Source: Oxytricha trifallax (Eukaryota > Ciliophora > Spirotrichea > Sporadotrichida > Oxytrichidae). Taken from it: a stretch of 64,000 nucleotides of DNA. The notes below the pieces were generated by a model. That model saw only the letters and a list, made by a program, of their open reading frames with translations, did not search any database and was not told the DNA's origin. The stretch spans positions 1-64,000 of the forward strand of contig ARYC01003719.1 of the NCBI GenBank assembly GCA_000711775.1. The letters run 5' to 3'. Within the stretch, counting starts at the first letter, position 1. Each line of letters starts with the position of its first letter. Below are positions 11,900-24,347 of this stretch, piece by piece. A program made the position numbers and the translations under genes.

Positions 11900-13865
11900 A
11901 GTTAATCCAGTTCATAGCAATATTAACAGTGACCAATGCCACCAAGTACCACCCAATATTATATCTCATTTGCATTTAATTCTCGCCAAATTCGTTCTTG
12001 GTAAAAACCACGAGTAAGTAAGAAGAACATAGGAGGGTGAATTCATTGGTAATTTCCAAAAAGAAAGTGTTTCTGTGACCTATGGGTTTGTAGAAGAGAA
12101 GAGACTCTAGGAGTATGAAAGAAATCGAGACTTGGAATATTAATTAGAAAGTGCTATACCCACTATGAATTTATAATAAAAATGTTTAAGAATTTATTTT
12201 TAAATAGTAATAAGGAAAAGAGCAATTAAATTCATCTAATTTTTTGTATTTAAAAGATATCTAGTTATATTCAAATTATAAAAATACAAATATGATGTTT
12301 ATAAATCATAATTCAATGAACCCCAACTGAAGTAATAAAATAAATTTATTTAGTATTTATTTTCCACCAAGAAAAGATATTGAAGCTGAAAAAATCAATC
12401 TTCTAGTCAAGAACATAGTTGGGTAAAGTGCGGAGACCATAGTTTCTTTTAGGTTGAGGTATAGTGTTCCAAATTATGCTCTAAATTAATCATCTTTGAG
12501 TTTGTCCAGATTTTTAAGCAAAAATATGAAGGTTGTTAGAGGAGCAGTGAAAATAAATAAAGCCATTATTGTAAATATTGTAAGTGTTTTGGGATATAAT
12601 GGAAGATATTCATATTGAAATATAAAAATTATAGATTTTAGGTTATACTCAGACTTTTATTTATTAAGATTTCTTTCATCTATGCAATATAAAATTGTTA
12701 AAAATCGGTAATAATCATAAAATTCTGAAACAGTGACTTCGGGAATATTGAAATAGACTAATTGCTACTAAAGCATGCCAAAATTTCCAAAAGAATGGAA
12801 GTCTGGGATTTACATTTATATTTCAATTTTAAATTATTCTAGAAACTATTTGTAATTGAATATTCTAGATGAAATTTATCATAGCGATAACACAGTCAAA
12901 ATCATGCTTGCAACATCATCTGTGTCCTATTTTAAAATATTAAATCATTTAAATATAAAACTAAGGAATTCATCACAGAATTAAGAAGCATGAAACTTCT
13001 TCTCTTTTCATAGAATATATATTTTATACTTACAGCTTGCATTTGAATAAATAAAGCAATTGCAAAATTTAAATAGCCCTTCATCCCGGATCTTATGAAT
13101 AAATTATAGAAAATTTTCTGCTTAATGCTGTCGAAAAATCTCTTGGCTCTATTTTAAAGGATTTTATTTCAAGTTATGATAAAATTTCATTTCTACTTAC
13201 TTGGGGTATTTCTTTATTGCTTTTTGCATTATTAGGATAAAAAGTGCAACAATTGCAAAAGCCAATAAAACGAAAAAAAGTAGTCCTAAATTTTGTAAAA
13301 TGCTCGTTGATTCATAACCCAAAGTTTTAAATTTATGGGTATATAAGATAGTATTAATTACTTTAAATTTCAATAAAGGTTTGAACATTACAATGAAATT
13401 AAATTTCTTTAATGATAGAATTTTATACTCCCATTTAAATCTAGCATTAACGAATTTATTATTTTCATCATTAGAACCTGAGTTGCTGTTTCCTCCAAAT
13501 ATTCCAGTCAATTTTTTCATTTGTTCCTTGGGCAAGAAATTCAAATTTGATATGTCTTTTAGCATTTGTGCGAAGTATACATAATTACTTATTCTATTTT
13601 ATAAGCAAATTTTAAATGGAAAAATTATTTATGAATATTCTTATACTATTAAGCTACTAATTATTATAATGTGTTTGATTTTAAATTTAAATCTTATAAT
13701 TGATAATTACTAGGAATAGATATGTTCAAAAGTGGGAGGCAACATAATATTTATAAAGTATTAAGGAGCATCCAAAGTTGCTTCAGAGAGAAGCCTAAAA
13801 TCAAAGCAAAAATAAAGTTTAGAACAAATGAGCCAAAAAGTGTGTTCGATGCTGTTTCTCCAAAT
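11900..13865 (-). CDS. Multi-pass membrane part of a large ciliate surface protein
   Basis: A run of minus-strand islands read consecutively. 13865-13725 has FGSFVLNFIFALILGFSLKQ followed by LWMLLNTLQILCCLPLLNI. 13580-13197 has FAQMLKDISNLNFLPKEQ and then a strong membrane helix, NLGLLFFVLLAFAIVALFIL, ending KKYPK. 13150-13030 has FFDSIKQKIFYNLFIRSGMK. 12620-12485 has IFTIMALFIFTAPLTTFIF. 12480-12360 has LYPTMFLTRRLIFSASISFL. 12030-11900 has GWYLVALVTVNIAMNW. This order of helices and polar motifs is familiar from the C-terminal half of very large ciliate cell-surface proteins with cadherin-like repeats. Gaps are AT-rich and probably IESs or introns; a GTAAG donor follows KKYPK. Exact joints were not resolved. 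Confidence 0.6.
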
Positions 13866-14639
13866 GATTTAAGGGATTTAGTGCTACTTTATTATTAATT
13901 TTATTTTAGCTTTATTATTTTTGTTAATAATAAACTAAATGAGCATTTTTAATCAAATTGAATAATCTACTATCATCCGGAAGCTATGGAGGTATTTGCA
14001 AATATGTGGTAAAATTTTATTTTATAGTTTTATCCAGAGATTTTGTAACAAAATATTCAGATACATTCTAAAATAAATAATAAAATTAATCTGAATAATT
14101 TTAGAATACGTTTAAATCGCATAATTTTACTTTAATAATTTAATAATAATTTTTTGGATAATTTTAAATATCTATGACATATATTTTTGGGGTTTATAAT
14201 TGAAGTACAAGTACAAATTATCATAATCCTTCACAATTTATATTTAATTCAAGCCAATATTAAAATAAAAATATATATATTTTTAATCCTATTCAATAGA
14301 AACTGCTAATGGCTACTTAAAATATACCTTTAACCACATATATTAACCATCTATACTCTATATATTATAGCCTGTTACTCTGTTATAGCATAATTAAAAT
14401 AAATGTTAATATTACATTGTAAATCAAAAATTACAATGTGTTCGCTTATTCAAATATTAATTTATAATAGTAGACTTTGAATTTTGGTTTTGAAGTTCAA
14501 GTATTATACCTTTAGACTCATAAAGATTAGTCAAGTTATCGTAAGATAAAATTTACTATGAGAATTTATAATAAACATGCATAAATTAATGGTATTAAAA
14601 TTCTTAAGAAATCTTTTCTAATAAACCTTTTTAAATCTA

Positions 14640-17600
14640 AATTTATTATAACTTGAACATCACCTGTCATTGAAATATAGGTCATAGTGGCATTTAGTGT
14701 ATTATTTAATTTTTTATTTTTGAGTTTATCATATAAATCTAAATCGTATTGAAATTTACTATTGTCATAGTCATCGTTTATTATAATTTATTATTAAAAT
14801 AAAGTTGAATTTCTTATACTATATTAATTATAAATGTTAGGTATAATAATTTTATCTAATAATTGCAATATTTCTTCTCATCTTACTTGATTTAAATGAG
14901 CAAAGTGTAAGTAAAACTTAGAGGCACTGGATTGTTATCAGTTAAAGTTATTTCAATAGTGTGCATTCCCAAGAATTATTATTATGCTTAGATTGTCATA
15001 TAAGGATAGTCTACTACTAGAAATTGTCTGGCTTTGTGTAATTTATAAGAAATATTCTTTAAAATTTATGAATTTGCTAAGTTTAAACTTAAATTAATAG
15101 CTTAAACTTTTTACTTACTTCATATTAAAAATGTTTATACTAAAAGAAATAGTATAGTTATCATTATCAAAGTCTTCAATATCTGGTAATGTAAAAACCT
15201 TCCTATTTGGTATTTCCACTACATACAAAGCTTACAATGGCTTCTAAAATAGAGGTGGTTCTAGATTGTTTGGCAAAATTGTGACTTAAAATGATATCTC
15301 ACTCCAAAGCCCTAGAGGTAAGGTGCCTCGAATAGTTATAGTATAAGTTCTAATTGCACTAGATTGATAAGCATAAACCCAAACTCTTGAATTTGTGGTA
15401 TCAAGAGTTATATAGTTATTTGTTAATTGGAGCGCTCCATTTATATAGGAAGTGTAGACGAATGGGCCGCAGTAGCCCTTGCTCTCTGTGAATGCAGTTA
15501 GAGGGATGTATAGGACCGAGTCTTTTAGTTTATATGTGTAATCACTTATTGCAGTGGTTGATATAACAGTTGCCCCGCAAGACAGTTACAAAGTAAATAA
15601 AAGGTATTTAGAATTTAATGGTTAATAATCATTATTAAGCTCAAATAATTTTGATTGATCTTTCAATTAGAATCAGAGATACATATTGATTTTAATATTC
15701 AACTGATTTTTCAATATTAAAAAGTAACATCAAAGTCATTAGAAGTTATAGTTCCAGTGTAACTTCCCTGCTTAGCAACTATGTAAATATGATAAACATT
15801 TGCCTATGATGGTAAGTTCGAGCTAACTCTGAGTTTCATAGTAGAGCTGTCAAAATTGAATATTGATGAATCAAGTGCACTTCCGTTCTCATCAACTGCC
15901 GTGTATGTGATTGCTCCACATTAAGCTGTTGTAAAAGCTGATGTGAAAACATTTATTGGATCATTTTAGAAAATTAATTAATGCAAGTCAATTAATCTAA
16001 TCAATAACTTATAAAGTGGATAATAAGTTATTCCACTACCTATTCCATATACTTAATCGCTCTCTGCTATTTTGGTTAAAGTTGCAGTGATACAGGGATT
16101 AACATATGTTAAGGTAAAACTCAATTTAATTAATGTTATGAAATTTTGATTTATTATAAACTTCAACAAAAAAATCATCACTTAAATACTAAACTCTAAG
16201 ATGCCTGTTGGTTGACTTGTAATTTCTGAGTGAATGTTATGGTGTAGACTCCAGCATGAGATGGAGTGTTTGATACTACTGTGAATGTGTAAGCACCATT
16301 GAAAGTTACAGTTGAGGCTGGGAAAGCAGGCGTTACTGTATATGAAGTAGTAATAACAGCATCATTCAAAAACAAATTCTTCATATTTAACTTAAATTTC
16401 CTGAAATAAATATGAAAGGAAAATATTTATATGATTGCAGTCAGTTACAAGATAAGATGGGACTGTGAAAGACATGGCTGAGCTGAAAATATTATAGACA
16501 TAATTCGTTACAGGGGTTGGCGGGGTCATATCAATTAAAATTGGGGAGAAGTTGGGAGTCAAATCCTTTGCATTTGTTGACAGTAGATTACTCTAAGAAT
16601 AAGTGAAGTAAAAAACAATATATGACTAAAGAAATTTATCTATAAGACCTAATTTTATAATAAACCAAAAGGATATCTTGATAAAATGATTTTTAAGAAG
16701 TAACGAAATATATCTTTGACTTGAAAATCATTTATTGATTATAATTTCAAAAATTTTACTTATCTTCATATAAGTGAAGACATCGTAAGCGTGACCACCG
16801 CCGCCTCTAGCCTGAACGTATGCTGAAAAAGAGCCCGTAGATGATGTAAGAGTTGTTGTAGTTATAGTTGAAATTCCAAGTGTCCCGGTGTCTGTACTTT
16901 TTAACAACATTAAGTAATATGAAATGAAATTTGAAGGGTGGATAGAAATAATACAGTTGTCTATATTTTAATACTTTTCCAGACAGAAAGCAGAGTCTAC
17001 CCAGCATTATAAGTCATAGTAGTGAGACCTTGAAACACCTTGAACATTCCGCCGAAAAATATTAAACTTGATGATACAATTTCTGCATCCCAGACTCGGT
17101 TAGAAGTGTGCGAAAACATATTCAGAAGTTGATATTTAAAGCTACCGGTGGCTACATTTATATCTACTATATAGATTTTCCCTGTTCCTAGAACTTGAAT
17201 CATGGAGATATTACTATATTGCTTTTTATTTTACTTATAAAAGCCACCAATTAGTGCTATCATGATAATTTATGAGGTTAGTAATAGCTGTAGAAATTGA
17301 AGTGGATTTCACATCTGCGCAATAGCTGCTTGTCAGATCAGAGAAATATTATTACGTTACATTTCCAGAATACAACTGAGCGTTTGTAACATCAAATCTT
17401 ATCAATCCAAACTTTGTTCCACCTAAACTATTTTCAATTATATTTCTGACACATTAATCATAATTAACAATAATTTATTATATTTGTAATAAAGTATAAA
17501 CAAGCGAAGACATATTGGTTTGTAGAATCTTAAACGTAAGACATTTTTTGAATGTTATAACTTGCGCTTCCTATAGAACTCTTGATGTGGAAATAGTGAG

Positions 17601-18880
17601 CAAAATCTGAAAATCTCATGACAGTTAATGTTATCAAGCTAGATTTATAAAACATCTGTAAATAATATTTAGGGATAAGCCAAAAATAATGGGTTGCTTA
17701 TAAGTGGCAATTATTTAGTTATCTTAAGAAAACTATCAATAGAAAAAAGATTTAAATAAAAAGTAATAAATTCAGGCCAGTTAATGAAATATAAATGAAA
17801 ATTATTATATAATGATTAATAATTTTTATATAAGAAATAATTTTAAGTTATTTATTATAAGAATAATTTGTGATCAGTTCGATTGGAAAAAAAAATCTTA
17901 TTTTAATGTTTTATAAAATCTAAATTTTATAATTTTCCCCTATAATACCTATTCCAATAAATTCTTTTTACTTATAAATACTTTAAAAGATTAATAGCCG
18001 CCAATATAGAGCAAGCCTTATCCAACTTCCGTAGCGCTTGGATACCAAGAAGCAGGTGGAAATGAATATTCCGTGGTCTAAACAATCGATGAAGCTCCCA
18101 CATAATTAAAATCATAACATTTAAAATTTAATCGCTTAATAATAGAGAAAGAAGTTAGGTAAAATTAATCATTGACGTCTTGATAAGCTAATGTCACAGA
18201 TGAGCCTGGGCCTATAACAAGCGCATCGAAGGTGCTGATAGCCCAATGAATAGCATTTGGATCTTCAACTGTTGATAATACAGCTCCGTTAGATAGTTGC
18301 ATTAATACCAATCTTATAGAGACAGTAGGTGATGATCACATTGAAAATTTAAAGCATATATAGTTAATAGTCTACATTTTATCAATTAATATATGCTGAT
18401 TATAAGAGTATAACCCTATAAAGCTATTAAAATGTAGAATAAGTAATAATGATCCCCAGGAAGATGTTACTAAAACAAGCTTCGCAGAATCATAAAATTT
18501 AATTTCAGAGACGTAATCAGAATCATCCGTAAACTGCTTTCGCCAAACTATAGAACCAGCGCTTGAATAGTAAAATGCTATTGAAGTTTTTGACCCACTG
18601 ACTATCGAAGTATCATTACTAGAACCTCCAGCAATTAGATTTTAAAATTTTTATCCATTTATTCAATATATTGAATTTATGATTGAAGCAAGGATATTTT
18701 GGCTTGTATCTACGTCAATAGTGTAAATTGTTGTTTCCCCATTACCCCCTGTCCCTGAAGCCGTGCCACCTCCCAGTGCCAAAGGTAATTTTGGATAGGT
18801 AAAACAACTTATAGTTCCTGTTGCATTTACTTGCACTATCTTGATATAACTCAGGCATAAAATAGACGCTAATATTATAA
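14640..18880 (-). CDS. Extracellular part of a large surface protein: propeller-like region and cadherin-like repeats
   Basis: More than ten minus-strand islands read as protein. The 5' end (18870-18650) has Gly/Thr-rich repeats (GGGTASGTGGNGETTIYTID). Then come 18640-18440 (NLIAGGSSNDTSIVSGS, followed by IVWRKQF), 18310-18140, 18090-17990, 17630-17510 and 17200-17000 (VWDAEIVSSSLIFFGGMF), consistent with beta-propeller blades of the quinoprotein/kelch kind. From about 16900 the pieces become cadherin-like: 16384-16196, 15960-15735 (CGAITYTAVDENGSALDSS), and 15540-15165 ending FTLPDIEDFDND. Together with the membrane part downstream this suggests one surface protein of well over 1,500 residues. 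Breaks are AT-rich stretches of about 50-250 bp. No signal peptide was found, so the first segment may lie elsewhere. Confidence 0.6.
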
Positions 18881-18884
18881 TTTC

Positions 18885-19635
18885 ATAAATTTATTTATTG
18901 TAAATACTAAAAGTTTATAATGATTTAGGTTTTTATATAATTTTGCTAATATTGTCAAAACAAAATTTGAATATCTATAAAATAATTCAAGGTAAATAAG
19001 CTAGATATATACATCATTAATGTGAGACCCTATTTATAAATTACTAAAATTTTAAGGATATTTTATTAAAATTAAAGGGGTAAATATTTTTTTTATTTTA
19101 ATTTAGAAAATAAAAATACTAGGTTAACTTTTTATTTAAAATATTTAATCCTATAATTAATATAATAAATTCTATAAGTTTTATTTTGTTAACAATTAAT
19201 TATATGTTTTTAATCAGTAGTTTATAGTATTTTGCATATTTACAATAATTCAAATAGCACTAAAGCAACTATACTTAAATTTAAAAAAGAATATTTTATT
19301 TTGTAAAAATATTTATTCTTCTATATATTATGAATACAAAACACAGGAGTTATTTTGATAAGTAACATACAACAATCTATAAATTATAAATTAAGACTGA
19401 ATAATAATGGTGAAATAAAATTTGAGATTATATTTAGTGTTTTGCTTAGCTTTTTATATAAATTTATAGGGCTGAAAGAATTTTCATAAAATATAACTAT
19501 TAAATTTTGCTTAATTTAAAATCCCAATAAATTGCAAAAGCAATATCCCTAGGCTCCTTGATAAATTTTTAATTTATAAATTAAAATTCAAAATTAATAA
19601 TTATTATAATTATTTATATATTGATCCATCTAATA
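18885..19635. other. AT-rich spacer between divergent genes
   Basis: This lies between the 5' end of the minus-strand surface gene and the plus-strand fucosyltransferase gene. I see no coding island. Promoters of both genes could lie here but no motif is recognisable. Confidence 0.4.
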
Positions 19636-19639
19636 ACAA

Positions 19640-21510
19640 TATATGCGATATTTCTCAAGTTATTCTTGCACACTATCTAAACAACAATACCTCATTTGCA
19701 GATAAATCTCAAAATTTAGTCATAGCAAGTATAGGGAGGGGTCAAGGCATGGGAAATTAACTATTTAAATATGCCGCACTTTACGCTTATGCATAGAGGA
19801 CTGGCAGGAAAATGTGGATTATTAAGTCTGAGCCAAATGGGATTAATGAGAAAATTTAAGATGCAGATTCTACAGATGTCAGCATCTTTAATAGTCTTAG
19901 TCGGGCTTATGCCATTGAATATATTGATATCATAGCTGATAACTTGGTAATAATTATATATGTTTATCTTTAAAACCATTTAGATCCCATTAAATTTAGA
20001 TAATATTTGTTATAAAATCATAATATTTTAAACTTGATAGATGCAGAAATAGGATAATTACTTATACAAAGAGCCTAAAAAATAGGCCCAGCTTAGGTAT
20101 TCGATGTAAACCCAAGAGACTAGAAAATAATAAATCTTGAGGGATACTATGGCTACTAAAAGTATTTCAATGACTACATATAAGATATTGGTAAAATGCT
20201 TAAACCCTCAAAGAAGATGAAATTTAGTGAAACATTTTCAAAAATATATAGTTAGTTAGTTTTTAGAATTAAAATTAGTTCTGGAGATACGAAATCAATC
20301 CAGTAGCATAATTCAAATGTAATCAATATGAGGGACTATGTCTTAAACCAGTCTATCAGCATGGAATTTGGAATGCAAATTGGCCATCATGCCATCGTAA
20401 GCATAAACAATCCATTTGCCTCGTATTTTTTACTTATCTTACTGAGTTTTTCTTCCAAAATATATAAATAACTTAAAAACACGCCTTAAAGTGTCGCTGT
20501 ACATGTTAGAAGAGGAGATTTGAAAAACTATTATGAAGATTTTTAAATTAAATTATTTACATTCCCATTGAAAAAATTTTGTTTACAAATGAATTTTTAG
20601 TTTATTTTATTAAGATGGCAACCGCATAACTCCCATTGCATATTAAATTAAAGGAATGTCTTTAATGGCTCAATTAATCAGAGAATAATAAACAAAACTT
20701 CAGCAAATATTACAAACAAATTAAACTTTGAAAAATCCCACATTCTATATATACTCTGATGACCCTGTTTTTATTAGGTCTGCTTTTGAAAACACTGCAG
20801 ATACTGTACCTATTTTATATTATTTTACTTGTAAAGTAAATACAGTATGTTACACTTAAAATAAGTATTCCCAATTTTTTTTTAAAACTGTGATAGTAAG
20901 TGATGGTAAACTTTCAAACATAGAGGAATTTTTCTTAATGTTGAGTTGTGACCATTTTATTATCCCCACTACAACATTCAGCTGGTGGCCAGCAGTTTTT
21001 AGTGCTAAAGCCAAACAAAATAAAATCGTAATAGTTCCCAAAATACCATGGCCTTAGTAGTACGACTACTCTAAAAATTTGTAGAAATAGAGGTCTAGAG
21101 GGGACTAGTGGGATGTTACTATTCATGAAGGCTGGTATCTAATTAATCCTTTTACTATAATCACTACATAAAATTATGAATTACATCCAATTATATTTAT
21201 GACAAAATTTAAATATAAATTACTATAGAGCCTGGAAACGCTATTGTGTACGAAATATTTAACATTAACAAAAATAAACAAGCTGCCTCAAAAATTGATC
21301 AAAAATACAAGCAATAGAAAAAGAAACCATAACCCATTAATTAGCAAAATCCTAAGAAATGAAATGAATTCGAAGTTTAATATTTTTCAGATTTTATTCT
21401 CAATTTTTAATGATGATGCTGATATTTCGGGAGTATAAATAGCGGACTGTATTAAAAGTATATAATATTAAATTAAAAACTAAATAAATATGCTGACTAC
21501 CTAGTATTGA
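19640..21510 (+). CDS. GT11 (alpha-1,2-fucosyltransferase-like) glycosyltransferase, IES-interrupted
   Basis: Transfers fucose to glycans in the secretory pathway if it behaves like its family. Visible family motifs, in order: GQGMGNQLFKYAALYAYAQR (about 19742-19801), the GT11 N-terminal signature; HVRRGD (about 20500-20520), the nucleotide-sugar binding motif; FYIYSDDP (about 20740); and FIIPTTTFSWWPAVFSAKAK (20953-21012) followed by IVIVPK, the C-terminal signature. The conserved order supports a real gene. TAG/TAA fall at Gln positions (GNQLF). Two breaks resolve at pointers: AACTTG (19941, 20031) and GTA (20397, 20499), the second restoring HHAIVHVRRGD. A third candidate is TCCCATTG (20563, 20631). 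The frame runs past the usual C-terminus to TGA near 21510, longer than typical GT11 proteins. No start codon is visible, so the 5' segment may be missing or further upstream. Confidence 0.75.
19947..20036 (+). other. Candidate IES in the fucosyltransferase gene (pointer AACTTG)
   Basis: AACTTG occurs at 19941-19946 and 20031-20036. Removing one copy plus the AT-rich DNA between joins IIADNL to IDAEIGQLL in frame. The length (90 bp) is a multiple of three and has no TGA, so read-through is also possible; the composition favours removal. Confidence 0.5.
20400..20501 (+). other. Candidate IES in the fucosyltransferase gene (pointer GTA)
   Basis: Joining GTA at 397-399 of the 20-kb block to GTA at 20499-20501 gives HHAIVHVRRGD, the family's conserved order. 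The intervening 102 bp is AT-rich. The left boundary also looks like a splice donor (GTAAGC), so an intron is the alternative. Confidence 0.45.
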
Positions 21511-22355
21511 AGTATTTCACAAACTAAAAATGATAAATATATGGGTATTCGAAGACGAGCAGTTTATATTTATATGATATCTTTAATAATTCTATAATAT
21601 GAATAAAAGAAATTGAGTTCTCTCCATAGGCTGCTGGTTCAAAAGTATCCCTAAATAACTAAGACGTTGGGTGACATGGTGCTTAAAAATATAGTATCCA
21701 GGCCAATTTAAATTTCACACATCAATTTATACTTTACAAAGGAATATGTTTGATTATTGTTTAGGGTTCTCATATGATTCAGCTCCCATTTTATATAACC
21801 ATATATTTCATTTATAAAACTAATAGTAAATACTTGATAACTATAATGTCAAATCATATGGGTGTAATGGTATGCATGATATTCAAGAGTAATTCTCTCA
21901 TTTCAATCAATAATAATTTTGGTAGAGAGTTAGTTGTCTGAGATGACAAAAATTAAAAAAAATGGGGGAGTGCTCTCTCGAAAATTTCGCATATTTAATA
22001 ATTAGAGAGATAAGTGCTATTTAATACTAATTTATTAATCTATGATTCTCTATAATCTCATCGCACTTTGCACTCATAAAAGCATTGTAATAAATTAATA
22101 GAGATAGAAAGATATATTTATAATAAAAATACTCAATAATAATTTAAAAAGCTTATTATTGTTATAATACGAACTTTATCTTTACTAAAAATAAAATGGT
22201 AACATTAAGGTCTGAGGTTACTTAAAAAGTACTTATAAGAGTATTTTGTGGCATACTTGCGATATTGGCTATGCTACTTTTGGAATTGATTTAAAGAACT
22301 ATTTTCTAAAAAGCATCAATAGAATCCATCAAGAATCTAAATATTTATAAGAATT
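21511..22355. other. AT-rich region with a possible minus-strand island
   Basis: Mostly AT-rich. A GC-richer patch at about 21600-21720 can be read on the minus strand (LFRDTFEPAAYGENSISF), but other frames are open too and I cannot place it in a gene. Confidence 0.25.
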
Positions 22356-22360
22356 GATTG

Positions 22361-24173
22361 AAAATAATTCTTAAATACCAATAACTGTCCTAATAAATCA
22401 TTAAAATTGAAAATCTAAAATATTAAAATATAGTTCAATAATCTCCAAGAAAACGACAGCAAATCAACAATTGGATTCTTCAGATTCATACATTACCTAG
22501 GTGATGCGAGATGTTACTACGTCCTAGTCATGCTCTTCTTCAATCTGTATTCTCGCTAGACTTCATTCTATTTCGCATTCGTAATTTCATTCTGTGTATA
22601 TGTTGAATGCTTTTTGAAATTGGTGCTCAGAGCTGGTAGACCATTTATGAAAAGTTTGAAGATCTTTCCATTTAGTTGGTATATTCTAAATTAATCAAAT
22701 AAATTAGTTAACTTAAAAAAAGACAGACTTGCAAGTAAGTTAGTATTAACTTACTTGAAAATACAAGTTAAGCGAATAATTAAGGGTTTAAATTAATTAC
22801 AATAATGGAAAGAAAATAATTTTATCACATAAAATAGCCCTTAATTGGTCTGTCATTATCAACATATATGATGTTAAAATTCCAACAAGAAACCATAAAT
22901 ATTAATACGGGAAAAAGATAGAAAAAAAGAATATTCACACCATCTTAAGGATAAGTCCCAATTTGATATGAAATCTCCAGGTAAGTCTTTTATTTTTATA
23001 TCTCTAATTCACAGACAAGTAAATAATTTCTAAAATAAATGGTTCATCCATTTGTTTGCGAATTGTCATTCGGAAATCCAAGTGGAGAAGCAATGATGAG
23101 CGTAGCGTTTTTAATAATCCTCGCTCTCTATATTTCCTCAAAACTGAAAGAATAAACTGAAGAACTGACTAGAAATTAATAAATAAGCATAGGTGTCGCC
23201 TCCCTTTTCTCAATAATGATGATAATTTTATTCTGCTTGCAAGGCTCATACAACGGAAATAACACAATTGATGAAATAATTTTTGGAATGGAACTTGGCG
23301 TTCTGATTGGATGCTTCTCACATGTTTATATAAGACAAATGTTGGACAAACATCTGAAGGATTTGATGGATGGAATGTTTAATTAAAGACATAGGCTTGT
23401 AGTAATGGGAGCTTCATTAATTATGCTTGTTTTGTTTACTGTCATCACTATTTGCTATCTTGCAGCTGCTAGTATAGTAAAAACTAATCTAAAATTATAG
23501 TATTCTTGTATATTATGATTTCGTTCCTGAAACTCTCTGGCTTCAATATATCTCAATGAAATGTCCAGTTTCCAAATAACTGACAGAATTAGCATTTCAT
23601 GACGCAAGTTACGTAGAGTTTGGTCTCTTTTTCTATCTATACGGTGCTTATCTAGGCATAGTAATAGACTCAAAGGAATACAAGGGTTCCCACAAATTCT
23701 AAAACTAAACAGAACTAAAGAAAACTCTCTTGCGTCTTTTCCTCTCAATTTTGATCATAGTTCCACTCTACGTACTACCACTCTTTCTTATAAAATCCTC
23801 GAAATACGTCTTGTTAATATTGGTCATTAAATACGCAGTTCCATCGTTTTTGATGGGGTTCACACTATATGGGTACTCTAAACTACTGTACAAGAGGTTT
23901 AATCTTATCTAAGATGAGAGCTTAAATGATACGAGCACTTCCTTTATTAATGAAAGCTAGTAGCAGGATGATTACGAAAGTGACGAAGATAAAAATGAGG
24001 ATTCTGATAAGGAAGATAGTTCAGATAGTAACAGGAGAAGCAATCAATAATACAGGATATTATTGATATTTCTACATTATTTTTCAGGATTAATATAAGT
24101 CAATGATAAAGATAATTTTATTTTTATTGAATAGACTGACATTAAGATAAGATAAAACAATGAGAGATTATGA
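22361..24173 (+). CDS. PAP2/glucose-6-phosphatase-like membrane protein with altered catalytic motifs
   Basis: After removal of one IES (22674-23053) the frame reads a polytopic membrane protein of the PAP2/G6Pase superfamily: FFRFIHYLGDARCYYVL, then motif 1 KLVLRAGRP (K-x6-RP, conserved), the junction LKIFPFVCELSF, then GNPSGEA where the family has PSGHA, then GCFSHVYIRQMLDKH where the third motif expects S-R...H. Motif 1 is therefore intact, but both catalytic His positions appear lost, suggesting a non-catalytic relative. At about 23429-23465 the frame shifts by one; a short intron ending TTGCAG at 23465 (25 or 37 nt, donor at 23441 or 23429) restores it. The C-terminal half continues FVPETLWLQYISMK, more helices (FLSILIIVPLYVLPLFLI) and an acidic Ser-rich tail, ending TGA 24171-24173. 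No start codon is seen upstream before TGA at 22356-22360. Confidence 0.7.
22674..23053 (+). other. IES, 380 bp, with pointer TCCATTT
   Basis: TCCATTT is present at 22667-22673 and 23047-23053. Excision leaving one copy fuses ATC TTT CCA TTT to GTT TGC GAA TTG, rebuilding the segment between the RP and PSG motifs of the PAP2 family at the expected spacing. Unexcised, the reading frame is lost in AT-rich DNA. Confidence 0.8.
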
Positions 24174-24347
24174 CAAGGCAATGAAAAGTAATATTAACAC
24201 TTTTTGAAAGAAAAGAATATAGTCCTATTTATAACATTTAATTTTGTATTTATAACAATATAAGTTTAAAAGTAGAACGTAAAAGGCTCAATATTCAATA
24301 TCTAATTTGAATATTATTTATTAGAATTTTGATTATTTATATATGTT

